In this document: positions 35,204 to 43,357 of the stretch, piece after piece
Position numbering within the stretch: the first letter of the stretch is position 1
How the letters are laid out: every line of letters begins with the position of its first letter
Assembly: GCF_010672525.1 (NCBI RefSeq)
Contig: NZ_JAAHGH010000051.1
Coordinates: 1-47,970 of the forward strand
Reading direction: 5' to 3'
Origin: Okeania sp. SIO2B3
GTDB taxonomy: Bacteria > Cyanobacteriota > Cyanobacteriia > Cyanobacteriales > Microcoleaceae
DNA: 47,970 nucleotides
Notes under the pieces: model-generated
The model's input: only the letters and a program-made list of their open reading frames with translations
Databases searched by the model: none
Told to the model about the DNA's origin: nothing
Made by a program: the position numbers and the translations under genes

Positions 35204-38200
35204 ATGATTGAATGGTTAATTGCTTGGGGGGGTAGTGAAGCGGTTAAATTTATTGCTCAGGAAGTTATTGGAGAATTAGCTAAGGGTACTGCTGAAGACT
35301 ATGTTAAAGATTTTTTTAAACAAGGTATTTCTGATGCTATTGGTGGCATAAAAAATGGAAAAGTTTTACAAAAAGCTACGGCACAAGCTATTAAATATTT
35401 TTTAGATTTGATACAGCAAGAATTAGAAAATGCTGAGTTGAGTGAAAGTGAGTTAAAGAAATATACTAAACCTTTAAAAAAGTTTATTGAAAATAAGTCA
35501 GTTTTAGAAGTTTTGGTTAGTGCTTTTGATAATGATATAAAATTTTTGGATACTAAGAAATTAGTTACTATTGGAAATGAAATTAATCCACCTTTGCCAG
35601 ATGAATTTAACTGGAATTTTGTTGCCGAGCAATATCGGAGAAGGGTTAAAAAGATTATTCGCGAGTCTGATGAATTACGGAAAATATTGGATTCAGAAAA
35701 TCTGGATAAATTGGCAAATCAAAATACGGAAATTAAACCAGAATTTGACCTAGAAAAATATCAGGAGGGAATCCGAGAACAATATGGGAATCTGAAATTA
35801 GAAAGTTTAGATACCAGTGGTTATGCTTATAATCAATTGAAGTTATGGCGAATGTTTATTCCTCAAAATGTCCGGGAATCTCAGGAATTTCTGCCTCAAG
35901 TACATGAAATTCCTAAAGAATATCGGCAGCAATTAAAAGATACTGGGCAGTTTGAGGAAGAACTTTCTCAAGAAAGATTAGAAGGTCTTAGACGCAGATA
36001 TTTTGAACAGCAAGCTCGCTCGGTTTTAGAGTTAATAGAAAATAGCAATTATCAATATTTAGTTATTCTGGGAGACCCTGGTTCTGGTAAGTCTACTTTA
36101 TTACAATATATCGCTCTACAATGGGCAGAATTATCTCGGAAAGATTTATATTTACAGCCAATTCCTATATTAATTGAACTACGGACTTATGTTAGGAACC
36201 ATGATGCTAATAAATGCCAAAATTTTCTGGATTTTCTGGAAAAAGGTAGCGGCATAACTTGTCAATTACCTCAACAAGAACTCGATGCTAAATTACAAAT
36301 TGGCGATGCTATTGTGATGTTTGATGGATTAGATGAAGTTTTCGAGCCAGCAAAACGAGAGGAAATAATTACTGATATTCATCGGTTTACAAATGTCTAT
36401 AAAAATGTGCGGGTTATTGTTACTTCGCGGGTAATTGGTTATAAGCCACAAAAACTCCGGGATGCTGAATTTAATCATTTTATGTTGCAAGATTTGTCAG
36501 CGGAACAAATTGAGAATTTTATTCAACGTTGGCATAATTTGACTTATCAAGATGAGGGGGAAAAAGAGAGGAAAAGGGAAAGGTTGAAACGGGCAATTAA
36601 GGATTATTCAGCTATTAAAGAATTGGCAGTAAATCCCCTTTTATTAACTATGATGGCTATCTTGAATCGTCATCAAGAATTACCCAGAGATAGAACTGAA
36701 CTTTATAATCAAGCTTCCCGGGTTTTATTGCAGCAGTGGGATGTGGAGTTAAAAAAGTTAGTTGATGCGAAAATTGACCCGATAACTATTGACTATAAAG
36801 ATAAGCAGTCTATTTTGCGTCAGGTTGCTTTTTTTATGCAGGGAAATACTGCGGGTTTAGCTGGCAATTTGATTTTGGGAGGTGATTTGGAAAAGATTAT
36901 TTGGGAGTATCTAAAAAGTGTAGATATTAATGATGCAAGAACTGTGGCTAGGGCGTTGATGGAACAGTTACGGAGTCGGAATTTTGTTTTGTGTTTTGTT
37001 GGGGCTGAATATTATGCTTTTGTGCATCGAACTTTTTTGGAATATTTTTGTGCTTGGAGTTTTGTTTTGCAGTTTGAAAAAGAACAGAAAATTTCTAAAA
37101 AAGAGTTAATTGAGGATGTTTTTGGTAAGCATTGGTGGGATGAAAAATGGCATGAAGTTTTGCGGTTAATTTCTGGGATGATAGATCCTAAGTTTGTGGG
37201 AGAAATTATTAGTTATTTGATGGAGCAAGATGGGGAAGAGGAAGAGTTTAAGAATTTATTTTTGGCGGGCAAGTGTTTGTTTGAAGTTAGGAGTCGTCAT
37301 ATTATTGCTGATGTGGGGTCTAGCTTATTAAATAGGTTAAAAAATTTGACTGGGTATGACCTTGGTTATTATTATGAACCTGGTAGCGATGAGGCAGAGC
37401 TAGTTCGTGAAATTCATACTCAAGCTGTGGAAGTGGTAGTTGCAACCTGGAGAGATGATCAAGAAACTTATACTTGGCTCAAACAAATGGTAGACTCTGA
37501 TAGTGACTCGTATGTGCGAGGTGAAGCTGTGCGACAAATTGCTACTGGTTGGAAAAATGAACCGGGAACTTTTGAATTACTCAAACAATGGGTAGAGTCT
37601 TATAAGAATTGGAATGTACGACGGGAAGCGGTGCGACAAATTGCTATTGGTTGGAAACACGAACCCGGTATTTTAGAATTACTCAAACAAAGGGTTGTGT
37701 CTGATAAAAATTGGAATGTACGACGTGAAGCGGTGCGACAAATAGCTACTGGTTGGAAACATCAACCGGGAATTTTAGAATTACTCAAACAAAGGGTTGT
37801 CTCTGATGAGAATTGGTATGTGCGAGTTGAAGTGGTGCGACAAATAGTTACTGGTTGGAAACATCAACCGGGTATTTTAGAATTACTTAAACAAAGGGTA
37901 GAATCTGATGAGAATTGGTATGTGCGAGTTGAAGTGGTGCGACAAATAGTTACTGGTTGGAAAGATGAACCCGGTATTTTAGAATTACTTAAACAAAGGG
38001 TAGAATCTGATGAGAATTGGTATGTGCGAGTTGAAGTGGTGCGACAAATAGTTACTGGTTGGAAAGATGAACCCGGTATTTTAGAATTACTCAAACAATG
38101 GGTTGTGTCTGATAAAAATTGGAATGTACGACGTGAAGCGGTGCGACAAATAGCTACTGGTTGGAAACATCAACCGGGAATTTTAGAATTACTTAAACAA

Positions 38201-38701
38201 AGGGTAGAATCTGATGAGAATTGGTATGTGCGAGTTGAAGTGGTGCGACAAATAGTTACTGGTTGGAAAGATGAACCCGGTATTTTAGAATTACTCAAAC
38301 AATGGGTAGAGTCTAGTAGGAATTGGGATGTGCAACTTGAAGCGGTGCGACAAATAGCTACTGGTTGGAAACATGAGGTGGGAATATTTGAATTACTCAA
38401 ACAATGGGTAGAGTCTGATGAGAATTGGTATGTACGAGTTGAGGTGCTGCGACAAATAGCTACTGGTTGGAAACATGAGGTGAGAATTTTCGAATTGCTT
38501 TATCATACCGCCCTCAATGACCCCTTTCAACGTGAAAAAAACTGGGAAGACAACCCTCGACAAACAGCACTAGAGGCAATAGTCAAACATTACCCAGACC
38601 ATTCGCAAACCCTCCCACTATTAAAAGACAGAGCAGAAAATGACCCAGACGAAAAACTGCGAAAGTGGGCAAAGAAGAAATTGCGACGATTAGAGACATA
38701 G
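35204..38701 (+). CDS. NACHT STAND NTPase with hyper-regular C-terminal repeats, NLR-like
   Basis: The protein has 1165 residues. It has an N-terminal helical region (~1-270, starting MIEWLIAWGGSEAVKFIAQE), likely the effector/adaptor. The NACHT NTPase has Walker A GDPGSGKST at 290-298 (Lys296), Walker B AIVMFDGLDE at 369-378, sensor region VTSRVIGYKP and the FVHRTFLEYFCAW helix. Residues 755-1094 are ten tandem 34-residue repeats, then a degenerate cap ending KKKLRRLET. The plan matches bacterial NLR-like defence proteins, where the repeats detect a trigger; that role is inferred here. Its Walker motifs are complete. It is a lone gene behind a MITE, similar in plan but not in repeats to the one at 16715. 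Confidence 0.88.
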   Translation: MIEWLIAWGGSEAVKFIAQEVIGELAKGTAEDYVKDFFKQGISDAIGGIKNGKVLQKATAQAIKYFLDLIQQELENAELSESELKKYTKPLKKFIENKSVLEVLVSAFDNDIKFLDTKKLVTIGNEINPPLPDEFNWNFVAEQYRRRVKKIIRESDELRKILDSENLDKLANQNTEIKPEFDLEKYQEGIREQYGNLKLESLDTSGYAYNQLKLWRMFIPQNVRESQEFLPQVHEIPKEYRQQLKDTGQFEEELSQERLEGLRRRYFEQQARSVLELIENSNYQYLVILGDPGSGKSTLLQYIALQWAELSRKDLYLQPIPILIELRTYVRNHDANKCQNFLDFLEKGSGITCQLPQQELDAKLQIGDAIVMFDGLDEVFEPAKREEIITDIHRFTNVYKNVRVIVTSRVIGYKPQKLRDAEFNHFMLQDLSAEQIENFIQRWHNLTYQDEGEKERKRERLKRAIKDYSAIKELAVNPLLLTMMAILNRHQELPRDRTELYNQASRVLLQQWDVELKKLVDAKIDPITIDYKDKQSILRQVAFFMQGNTAGLAGNLILGGDLEKIIWEYLKSVDINDARTVARALMEQLRSRNFVLCFVGAEYYAFVHRTFLEYFCAWSFVLQFEKEQKISKKELIEDVFGKHWWDEKWHEVLRLISGMIDPKFVGEIISYLMEQDGEEEEFKNLFLAGKCLFEVRSRHIIADVGSSLLNRLKNLTGYDLGYYYEPGSDEAELVREIHTQAVEVVVATWRDDQETYTWLKQMVDSDSDSYVRGEAVRQIATGWKNEPGTFELLKQWVESYKNWNVRREAVRQIAIGWKHEPGILELLKQRVVSDKNWNVRREAVRQIATGWKHQPGILELLKQRVVSDENWYVRVEVVRQIVTGWKHQPGILELLKQRVESDENWYVRVEVVRQIVTGWKDEPGILELLKQRVESDENWYVRVEVVRQIVTGWKDEPGILELLKQWVVSDKNWNVRREAVRQIATGWKHQPGILELLKQRVESDENWYVRVEVVRQIVTGWKDEPGILELLKQWVESSRNWDVQLEAVRQIATGWKHEVGIFELLKQWVESDENWYVRVEVLRQIATGWKHEVRIFELLYHTALNDPFQREKNWEDNPRQTALEAIVKHYPDHSQTLPLLKDRAENDPDEKLRKWAKKKLRRLET
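37466..38485 (+). repeat. Ten 102-bp coding repeats in the second NACHT gene
   Basis: Each unit encodes ~34 residues of the pattern ILELLKQxVxSDxNWxVRxE followed by xVRQIxTGWKxxPG. Units 5, 6 and 8 are almost identical (DENWYVRVEVVRQIVTGWKD), and units 3 and 7 share the DKNWNVRREAVRQIATGWKH form. The two versions are interleaved. Variable positions cluster at the Asp/Glu-Asn-Trp face and at His/Asp-Gln/Glu before Pro-Gly. The outer units (1, 9, 10) are more diverged. This is the signature of recent unequal crossing-over or conversion within the gene. Confidence 0.92.
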
Positions 38702-38710
38702 TCCACGTCA

Positions 38711-39048
38711 TTTCAGTTATCAGTTATCAGTTATCAGTACCTCTGTCTATATTTTTTGGTCAGATTTTTCGCTTTTGTTGGGTTGCGAGATACGCTTAAC
38801 TAAACCTACTTTCTACTTCCTTCAGGACTTACGTACAGAAACTAAATCCACTGAGGGCGAATGCCATTCGCCCCTACATATGGTGTTTTCAAGGTTAATT
38901 TGCGTAAGTCCTCTTCCTTCTTCCTTCTTCCCTCTTCCTTCTTCCTTTCAGTTATCAGTTAACAGTTATCAGTAACTCTGTCTACATTTTTTGGTCAGAT
39001 TTTTCGCTTTTGTTGGGTTGCGAGATACGCTTAACCCAACCTACCTAC
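38711..39048. repeat. Direct repeats of ~100 bp flanking a family E element
   Basis: 38711-38812 and 38946-39048 are near-identical: CAGTTATCAG units, TCTGTCTA, TTTTTTGGTCAGATTTTTCG, and TGTTGGGTTGCGAGATACGC with AACCCAACCTAC. Between them sit a family E element and a CTTCCTT heptamer run. The rest, to 39226, repeats TTCTGACTTC units and the tail of family B. No gene was seen. Confidence 0.7.
38823..38912. mobile_element. MITE-like element, family E, copy 1
   Basis: CAGGACTTACGTA and TGCGTAAGTCCT form the ends. The centre is the palindrome GGGCGAATGCCATTCGCCC. Two further copies, in the other orientation, are at 40477 and 40581. The length is 90 bp, without coding capacity. Confidence 0.75.
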
Positions 39049-39226
39049 TAAGTTAATGTTAATTATTCTTATGTTTGCTTCTACCCTGACTTCTGACTTC
39101 TGACTTCTGACTTCGTTAACTCCCCCACTCCTCTACTTCCCCTCCTGGGAGGGGTTAGGGGTGGGTTAACTTCTGACTTCTGACTTCTAACTTCTGACTT
39201 CGTTAACTCCCCTACTCCCCACAACA

Positions 39227-40267
39227 CTAACTAACCCGCGACGCCCGTAATTGCCCACAAGCGGCATCAGCTTCTAAACCACGGGAATAACGAACGCTAA
39301 CTGCAATATGTTTTTCTTCAAGAGCATTAACAAAAGCGTTGATATCTTCTCCTGTTGGTCTTTGATAGTCAACCTCACTAATAGGGTTATAGGGGATTAA
39401 ATTAACATGACACTGAAACCCCCGCAGATTTTTAGCTAATTCTTTAGCATGGTCTGGTAAATCATTAAAACCTGTTAACATCACATACTCAAAACTAATT
39501 CTTCGCTTTGTGAGGTTGACATATTCACGACAATCTGCTATTAAATCTCCTAAAGGATAAGATTTAGCACTAGGAATCAGATGTTCCCGCAATCTTTGAT
39601 TAGAAGCATGAAGACTAACAGCGAGAGTCACTTGCAATTTATATTCGGCTAATTGACGGATGCGATCGCGAATTCCCACAGTTGAGATAGTTATACAACG
39701 TTGTCCAATACCCACATCTTGATTCAGGGACCTAACAGCAGCCAAGACATTTTTAGTATTCAGTAACGGTTCCCCCATTCCCATAAACACAATATGGCTA
39801 ACTCGTCGCTCAAAATCTTCTTGTACAGTCAGCACCTGGTCGATAATTTCATGTGCTTCTAGGTTGCGGGTAAAACCTCCTTTTCCAGTAGCACAGAAAT
39901 CACAAGCCATTGGACAACCTACCTGAGAAGACACACATACAGTTAGACGTTTATGGCTAGGAATACCTACAGTTTCAATAATATTACCGTCTGATAGTTG
40001 CAGCAGATATTTAACTGTTTTGTCTGGAGCAACAGAGCGGTAATGTATGGCAGATCGACCTATGGGAAAATGCTTAATCTCCTCGCGCCATTGTTTGGAA
40101 AATACAGTGATATCTGCCAGAGACTTAGCCCCTTTTTGATATATCCATTGATATAATTGTTTGCCTCGATAAGCAGGTTGTCCTTGCTGTTGTACCCACT
40201 CTGTTAACTCAGATAAAGATAAGCCTAACAGAGGAGTTTGGGTAGGAGTAATTAAAGATTGAGTCAT
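39227..40267 (-). CDS. rlmN: 23S rRNA (adenine-2503-C2)-methyltransferase
   Basis: This 346-residue radical-SAM enzyme methylates A2503 of 23S rRNA and A37 of some tRNAs. The [4Fe-4S] cluster motif is Cys118, Cys122 and Cys125 in [20 protein letters not shown] is the SAM-contacting loop. The C-terminal Cys337 in [11 protein letters not shown] is the methyl-carrying or resolving cysteine. The N-terminal helical accessory domain is present. The length is normal. It stands alone between repeat blocks. Confidence 0.97.
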   Translation of the reverse strand: MTQSLITPTQTPLLGLSLSELTEWVQQQGQPAYRGKQLYQWIYQKGAKSLADITVFSKQWREEIKHFPIGRSAIHYRSVAPDKTVKYLLQLSDGNIIETVGIPSHKRLTVCVSSQVGCPMACDFCATGKGGFTRNLEAHEIIDQVLTVQEDFERRVSHIVFMGMGEPLLNTKNVLAAVRSLNQDVGIGQRCITISTVGIRDRIRQLAEYKLQVTLAVSLHASNQRLREHLIPSAKSYPLGDLIADCREYVNLTKRRISFEYVMLTGFNDLPDHAKELAKNLRGFQCHVNLIPYNPISEVDYQRPTGEDINAFVNALEEKHIAVSVRYSRGLEADAACGQLRASRVS

Positions 40268-40311
40268 TTCAGTTTAGTAATTAATTTATTGGCGTTGTAT
40301 AAATGTGGCAT

Positions 40312-40347
40312 GATTTTAATAGTTTTGTAGAATGGGCATCTTGCCCG
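40312..40347. repeat. Inverted partner of the repeat at 8074
   Basis: It matches 8074-8109 in reverse complement with one difference and contains GGGCATCTTGCCC. It lies 45 bp upstream of rlmN. The TTGTACCTCATAACAATGGA that follows resembles the family H core. Confidence 0.6.
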
Positions 40348-40476
40348 CGACAGTTGTACCTCATAACAATGGAAACCGCTGTATTTGTGTAAATAAGCGG
40401 TTGAATACTTTACTTAAATCTAGCATTTATAAGCGAATCTAAATTAGAAATATACAGTATAATAATATATTTATTA

Positions 40477-40567
40477 CAGGACTTACACAAATTTACCTTG
40501 AAAACGCCATATGTAGGGGCGAATGCAATTCGCCCTCAGTGGATTTAGTGTTCGTGCGTAAGTCCTG
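40477..40567. mobile_element. MITE-like element, family E, copy 2
   Basis: CAGGACTTACACA and GCGTAAGTCCTG bound 91 bp with the inner GGGCGAATGCAATTCGCCC arm, where one base change breaks the palindrome centre. It is followed after 13 bp by copy 3. Confidence 0.75.
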
Positions 40568-40580
40568 AATATATTTATCA

Positions 40581-40671
40581 CAGGACTTACGCAAAATATC
40601 AGGTCAAACACCATCTGTAGGGGCGAATGGCATTCGCCCTCATTGGATTTAGTGTTCGTGCGTAGGTCCTG
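40581..40671. mobile_element. MITE-like element, family E, copy 3
   Basis: CAGGACTTACGCA and TGCGTAGGTCCTG bound 91 bp with the perfect centre GGGCGAATGGCATTCGCCC. It is in the same orientation as copy 2, in near-tandem, upstream of the solute-binding protein gene, so it may overlap that gene's promoter. Confidence 0.75.
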
Positions 40672-40744
40672 TATCAAATAAAAACAAGTTAAAAAGTAGT
40701 CCTATAAGGTTGAAACTTCAAACCCAATTTTTCGGTGAATAATA

Positions 40745-42301
40745 ATGAATCAGAATAATCTTTTCTGGGTTTCTGTAATCTTTAGTAAGTTGCCCATTTT
40801 TAAAATTTTCTCCGTGCTTTTAACGACACTTTTTTTAAGTGTATTTGCTGTTAGCTGCAAAACAACATCATCAACAGAAGAAAAAGTATCCTCTGCACCA
40901 TCTGATAAATTTGCTGGAGTCAATATAAATGTCATCTCCCTCAGTAAACCTGTTGCTGCCACTGTTGAAAAACGTGCTGATGAATTTGAAGCGCTCACAG
41001 GGGCAAAAATCACGGTTAAAAGTGCTGGCTATTCCGAACTATATCAAACAATTTTGCAGGATCTGACAACAGGTACCAATCAATACGATGTGATGATTAT
41101 GACCTCAAATTGGATGCCAGACTATATTGAATCTGGTTACCTCAAAGACTTAACGGAATATGTCAATGAAGATTCAAGTTTGGCATGGAACGATATTGCA
41201 CCATTTTTTCAGGAATACGGTCCTGTGTATGGCAATAAAATCTACGCTATTCCCATTGATGGCAACTATCACCTCATGTATTATCGAGCCGATCTATTAG
41301 CTGAAGCAGGTTTCGAGCCTCCCAGAACTTGGGATGATTATCTCAAAATTGCCAAGTATTTTCATGGTAAAGACTTAAATGATGACGGGGAGCCAGACTA
41401 TGGATCTTGCTTGGCAAAAAAATCGGGAAATGTTACCTACTGGGCGATGTGGTCAATTGCAGGTTCTCTTTTGCAATCTCAAGGAACCAAACAAGGGGTT
41501 TTCTTTGACCCCAATACCATGAAACCCATGACGAATAATGTTGCCTTTGCTAAAGCTCTCGATATTTACAAAGCAACCAATGAGTATGGCGCTCCAGATG
41601 AAATGGACTGGGGGTTAAACGACGGTCGTCAAGCCTTTGTTTCCGGTCGTTGTGCCTTATCAATGGATCATGGGGATATTGGGACATTGGCACTCTTACC
41701 AGGCTCAAAGGTTAAAGATAAGTTTGGTACTACCATTATGCCAGGGTCTACCGAAGTCCTCAATTGGGAGACTGGAGAATTAGTACAATGCGATAAATTC
41801 ACCTGTCCGTTTGCAATTAATGGAGTAAACCATGCCCCTTTTACAGCAGCTATTGGTTGGGTGGGAACTATTAATACTGCAGCAGAACCCAAAGTTCAAG
41901 CAGCAGGAGCTACCTTTATTTCTTACATTAGCCAGCCCGATCATTCCAATATAGATGTAACAAATGGGCGATCGGGTATGAACCCCTATCGTATTTCACA
42001 GTTTTCTGATTCTCAGAACTGGATAGCAGCAGGTATGACCCCCGCAGTGGCTAGCACCTACTTGGGGGCAATTGGCGCTAGTCTCAACAGTCCCAATATG
42101 GTGTTGGATTTGACTATTCCTAGAAATTATAATTATCAGAGAGAACTTCTAGATGCAGCAGTTTCAGACTTTCTCGCAGGGAAGATTAGCCGAGATGAAG
42201 CTATGGCGAGAATTACTCAGGAATGGGAGAATCTCACCAATGAAATGGGACGAGATGCCCAAAAAACATTCTACCGGAAGAGTTTAGGATTGGAACGTTA
42301 G
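40745..42301 (+). CDS. Extracellular solute-binding lipoprotein (family 1, sugar type)
   Basis: The protein has 518 residues. A hydrophobic N-terminus (IFSVLLTTLFLSVFAVSC) ends in a probable lipobox Cys38, so it is likely anchored in the membrane facing the periplasm. The mature part has the two-lobe fold of ABC sugar-binding proteins (FEALTGAKITVKSAGYSELY, then YDVMIMTSNWMPDYIESGYL, then IYAIPIDGNYHLMYYRADLL). It is longer than a usual ~430-residue member. No permease or ATPase gene follows; instead come a tandem repeat block and two histidine kinases. It may therefore feed a ligand signal to the kinase at 43358, which is an inference from position. Confidence 0.88.
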   Translation: MNQNNLFWVSVIFSKLPIFKIFSVLLTTLFLSVFAVSCKTTSSTEEKVSSAPSDKFAGVNINVISLSKPVAATVEKRADEFEALTGAKITVKSAGYSELYQTILQDLTTGTNQYDVMIMTSNWMPDYIESGYLKDLTEYVNEDSSLAWNDIAPFFQEYGPVYGNKIYAIPIDGNYHLMYYRADLLAEAGFEPPRTWDDYLKIAKYFHGKDLNDDGEPDYGSCLAKKSGNVTYWAMWSIAGSLLQSQGTKQGVFFDPNTMKPMTNNVAFAKALDIYKATNEYGAPDEMDWGLNDGRQAFVSGRCALSMDHGDIGTLALLPGSKVKDKFGTTIMPGSTEVLNWETGELVQCDKFTCPFAINGVNHAPFTAAIGWVGTINTAAEPKVQAAGATFISYISQPDHSNIDVTNGRSGMNPYRISQFSDSQNWIAAGMTPAVASTYLGAIGASLNSPNMVLDLTIPRNYNYQRELLDAAVSDFLAGKISRDEAMARITQEWENLTNEMGRDAQKTFYRKSLGLER

Positions 42302-42389
42302 CGCTATGCGCTACGCGCAAGTCAAAAGTCAAAAGGTAAAAGTTAAAAGTTAAAAGTTAAAAGTTAAAAGTTATCTCTAATATCATGTA

Positions 42390-43343
42390 TTGTCAGTTAT
42401 TTCCCCCTATTCCCTATTTCCTATTCCCTATTTTCTGGAGGATAAAACCTTCTACTCCCGCCTGCCACCAAAATCTAATTACTAAACCGGAACAGAAATT
42501 GTCAGTTATTTCCCCCTATACCCTATTTTCTGGAGGATAAAACCTTCTACTCCCGCCTGCCACCAAAATCTAATTACTAAACCGGAACAGAAATTGTCAG
42601 TTATTTCCCCTTATTCTCTATTCCTTATTTTCTGGAGGATAAAACCTTCTACTCCCGCCTGCCACCAAAATCTAATTACTAAACCGGAACAGAAATTGTC
42701 AGTTATTTCCCCCTATACCCTATTTTCTGGAGGATAAAACCTTCTACTCCCGCCTGCCACCAAAATCTAATTACTAAACCGGAACAGAAATTGTCAGTTA
42801 TTTCCCCTTATTCTCTATTCCTTATTTTCTGGAGGATAAAACCTTCTACTCCCGCCTGCCACCAAAATCTAATTACTAAACCGGAACAGAAATTGTCAGT
42901 TATTTCCCCTTATTCTCTATTCCTTATTTTCTGGAGGATAAAACCTTCTACTCCCGCCTGCCACCAAAATCTAATTACTAAACCGGAACAGAAATTGTCA
43001 GTTATTTCCCCCTATACCCTATTCCTTATTTTCTGGAGGATAAAACCTTCTACTCCCGCCTGCCACCAAAATCTAATTACTAAACCGGAACAGAAATTGT
43101 CAGTTATTTCCCCTTATTCTCTATTCCTTATTTTCTGGAGGATAAAACCTTCTACCTCCCGCCTTCCATCAAAGTATAATTATTAAATCGGAACAGAAAT
43201 TGTCAGTTATTTCCCCTTATTCCCTATTCCCTATTTTCTGGAGGATAAAACCTTCTACTCCCGCCTTCCACCAAAATTTAATTATTAAACCGGAACAGAA
43301 ATTGTCAGTTATTTCCCCCTATTCCCTATTCCCTATTTTCTAG
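42390..43343. repeat. Nine-and-a-part tandem repeats of 95-103 bp
   Basis: The anchor TCTGGAGGATAAAACC occurs at 42434, 42529, 42631, 42726, 42828, 42930, 43032, 43134 and 43237, with a last partial copy at 43339 (TCTAGAGA). The spacing is 95, 102, 95, 102, 102, 102, 102, 103 and 102. Variation is confined to the CCCTATTCCCTATT stretch, where one 7-mer is gained or lost. The last two units carry several base changes. A frame through units of 102 bp is open only because 102 is divisible by three; the 95- and 103-bp units break it, so it is non-coding. Each unit holds a GGAGG that could mimic a ribosome site. Confidence 0.92.
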
Positions 43344-43357
43344 AGATATCTATTTTT

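Noticed and set aside
37864-38400. Minus-strand frames in the second NACHT gene
   Set aside because: Two 76-codon frames are the antisense of the 102-bp repeats and are near-copies of one another.
42791-43186. 131-codon frame with a 34-residue repeat
   Set aside because: It is open only because four units are 102 bp long; the 95- and 103-bp units of the same block shift the frame, and the unit variation does not respect codons.
42390-43343. CRISPR-like regular array
   Set aside because: The whole 95-103-bp unit repeats, with no unique spacers between short repeats, and no cas genes are near. It is a plain tandem repeat.
37466-43343. A link between the 102-bp units of the NACHT gene and the 102-bp units before the kinase
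   Set aside because: The sequences are unrelated; the shared length is a coincidence.
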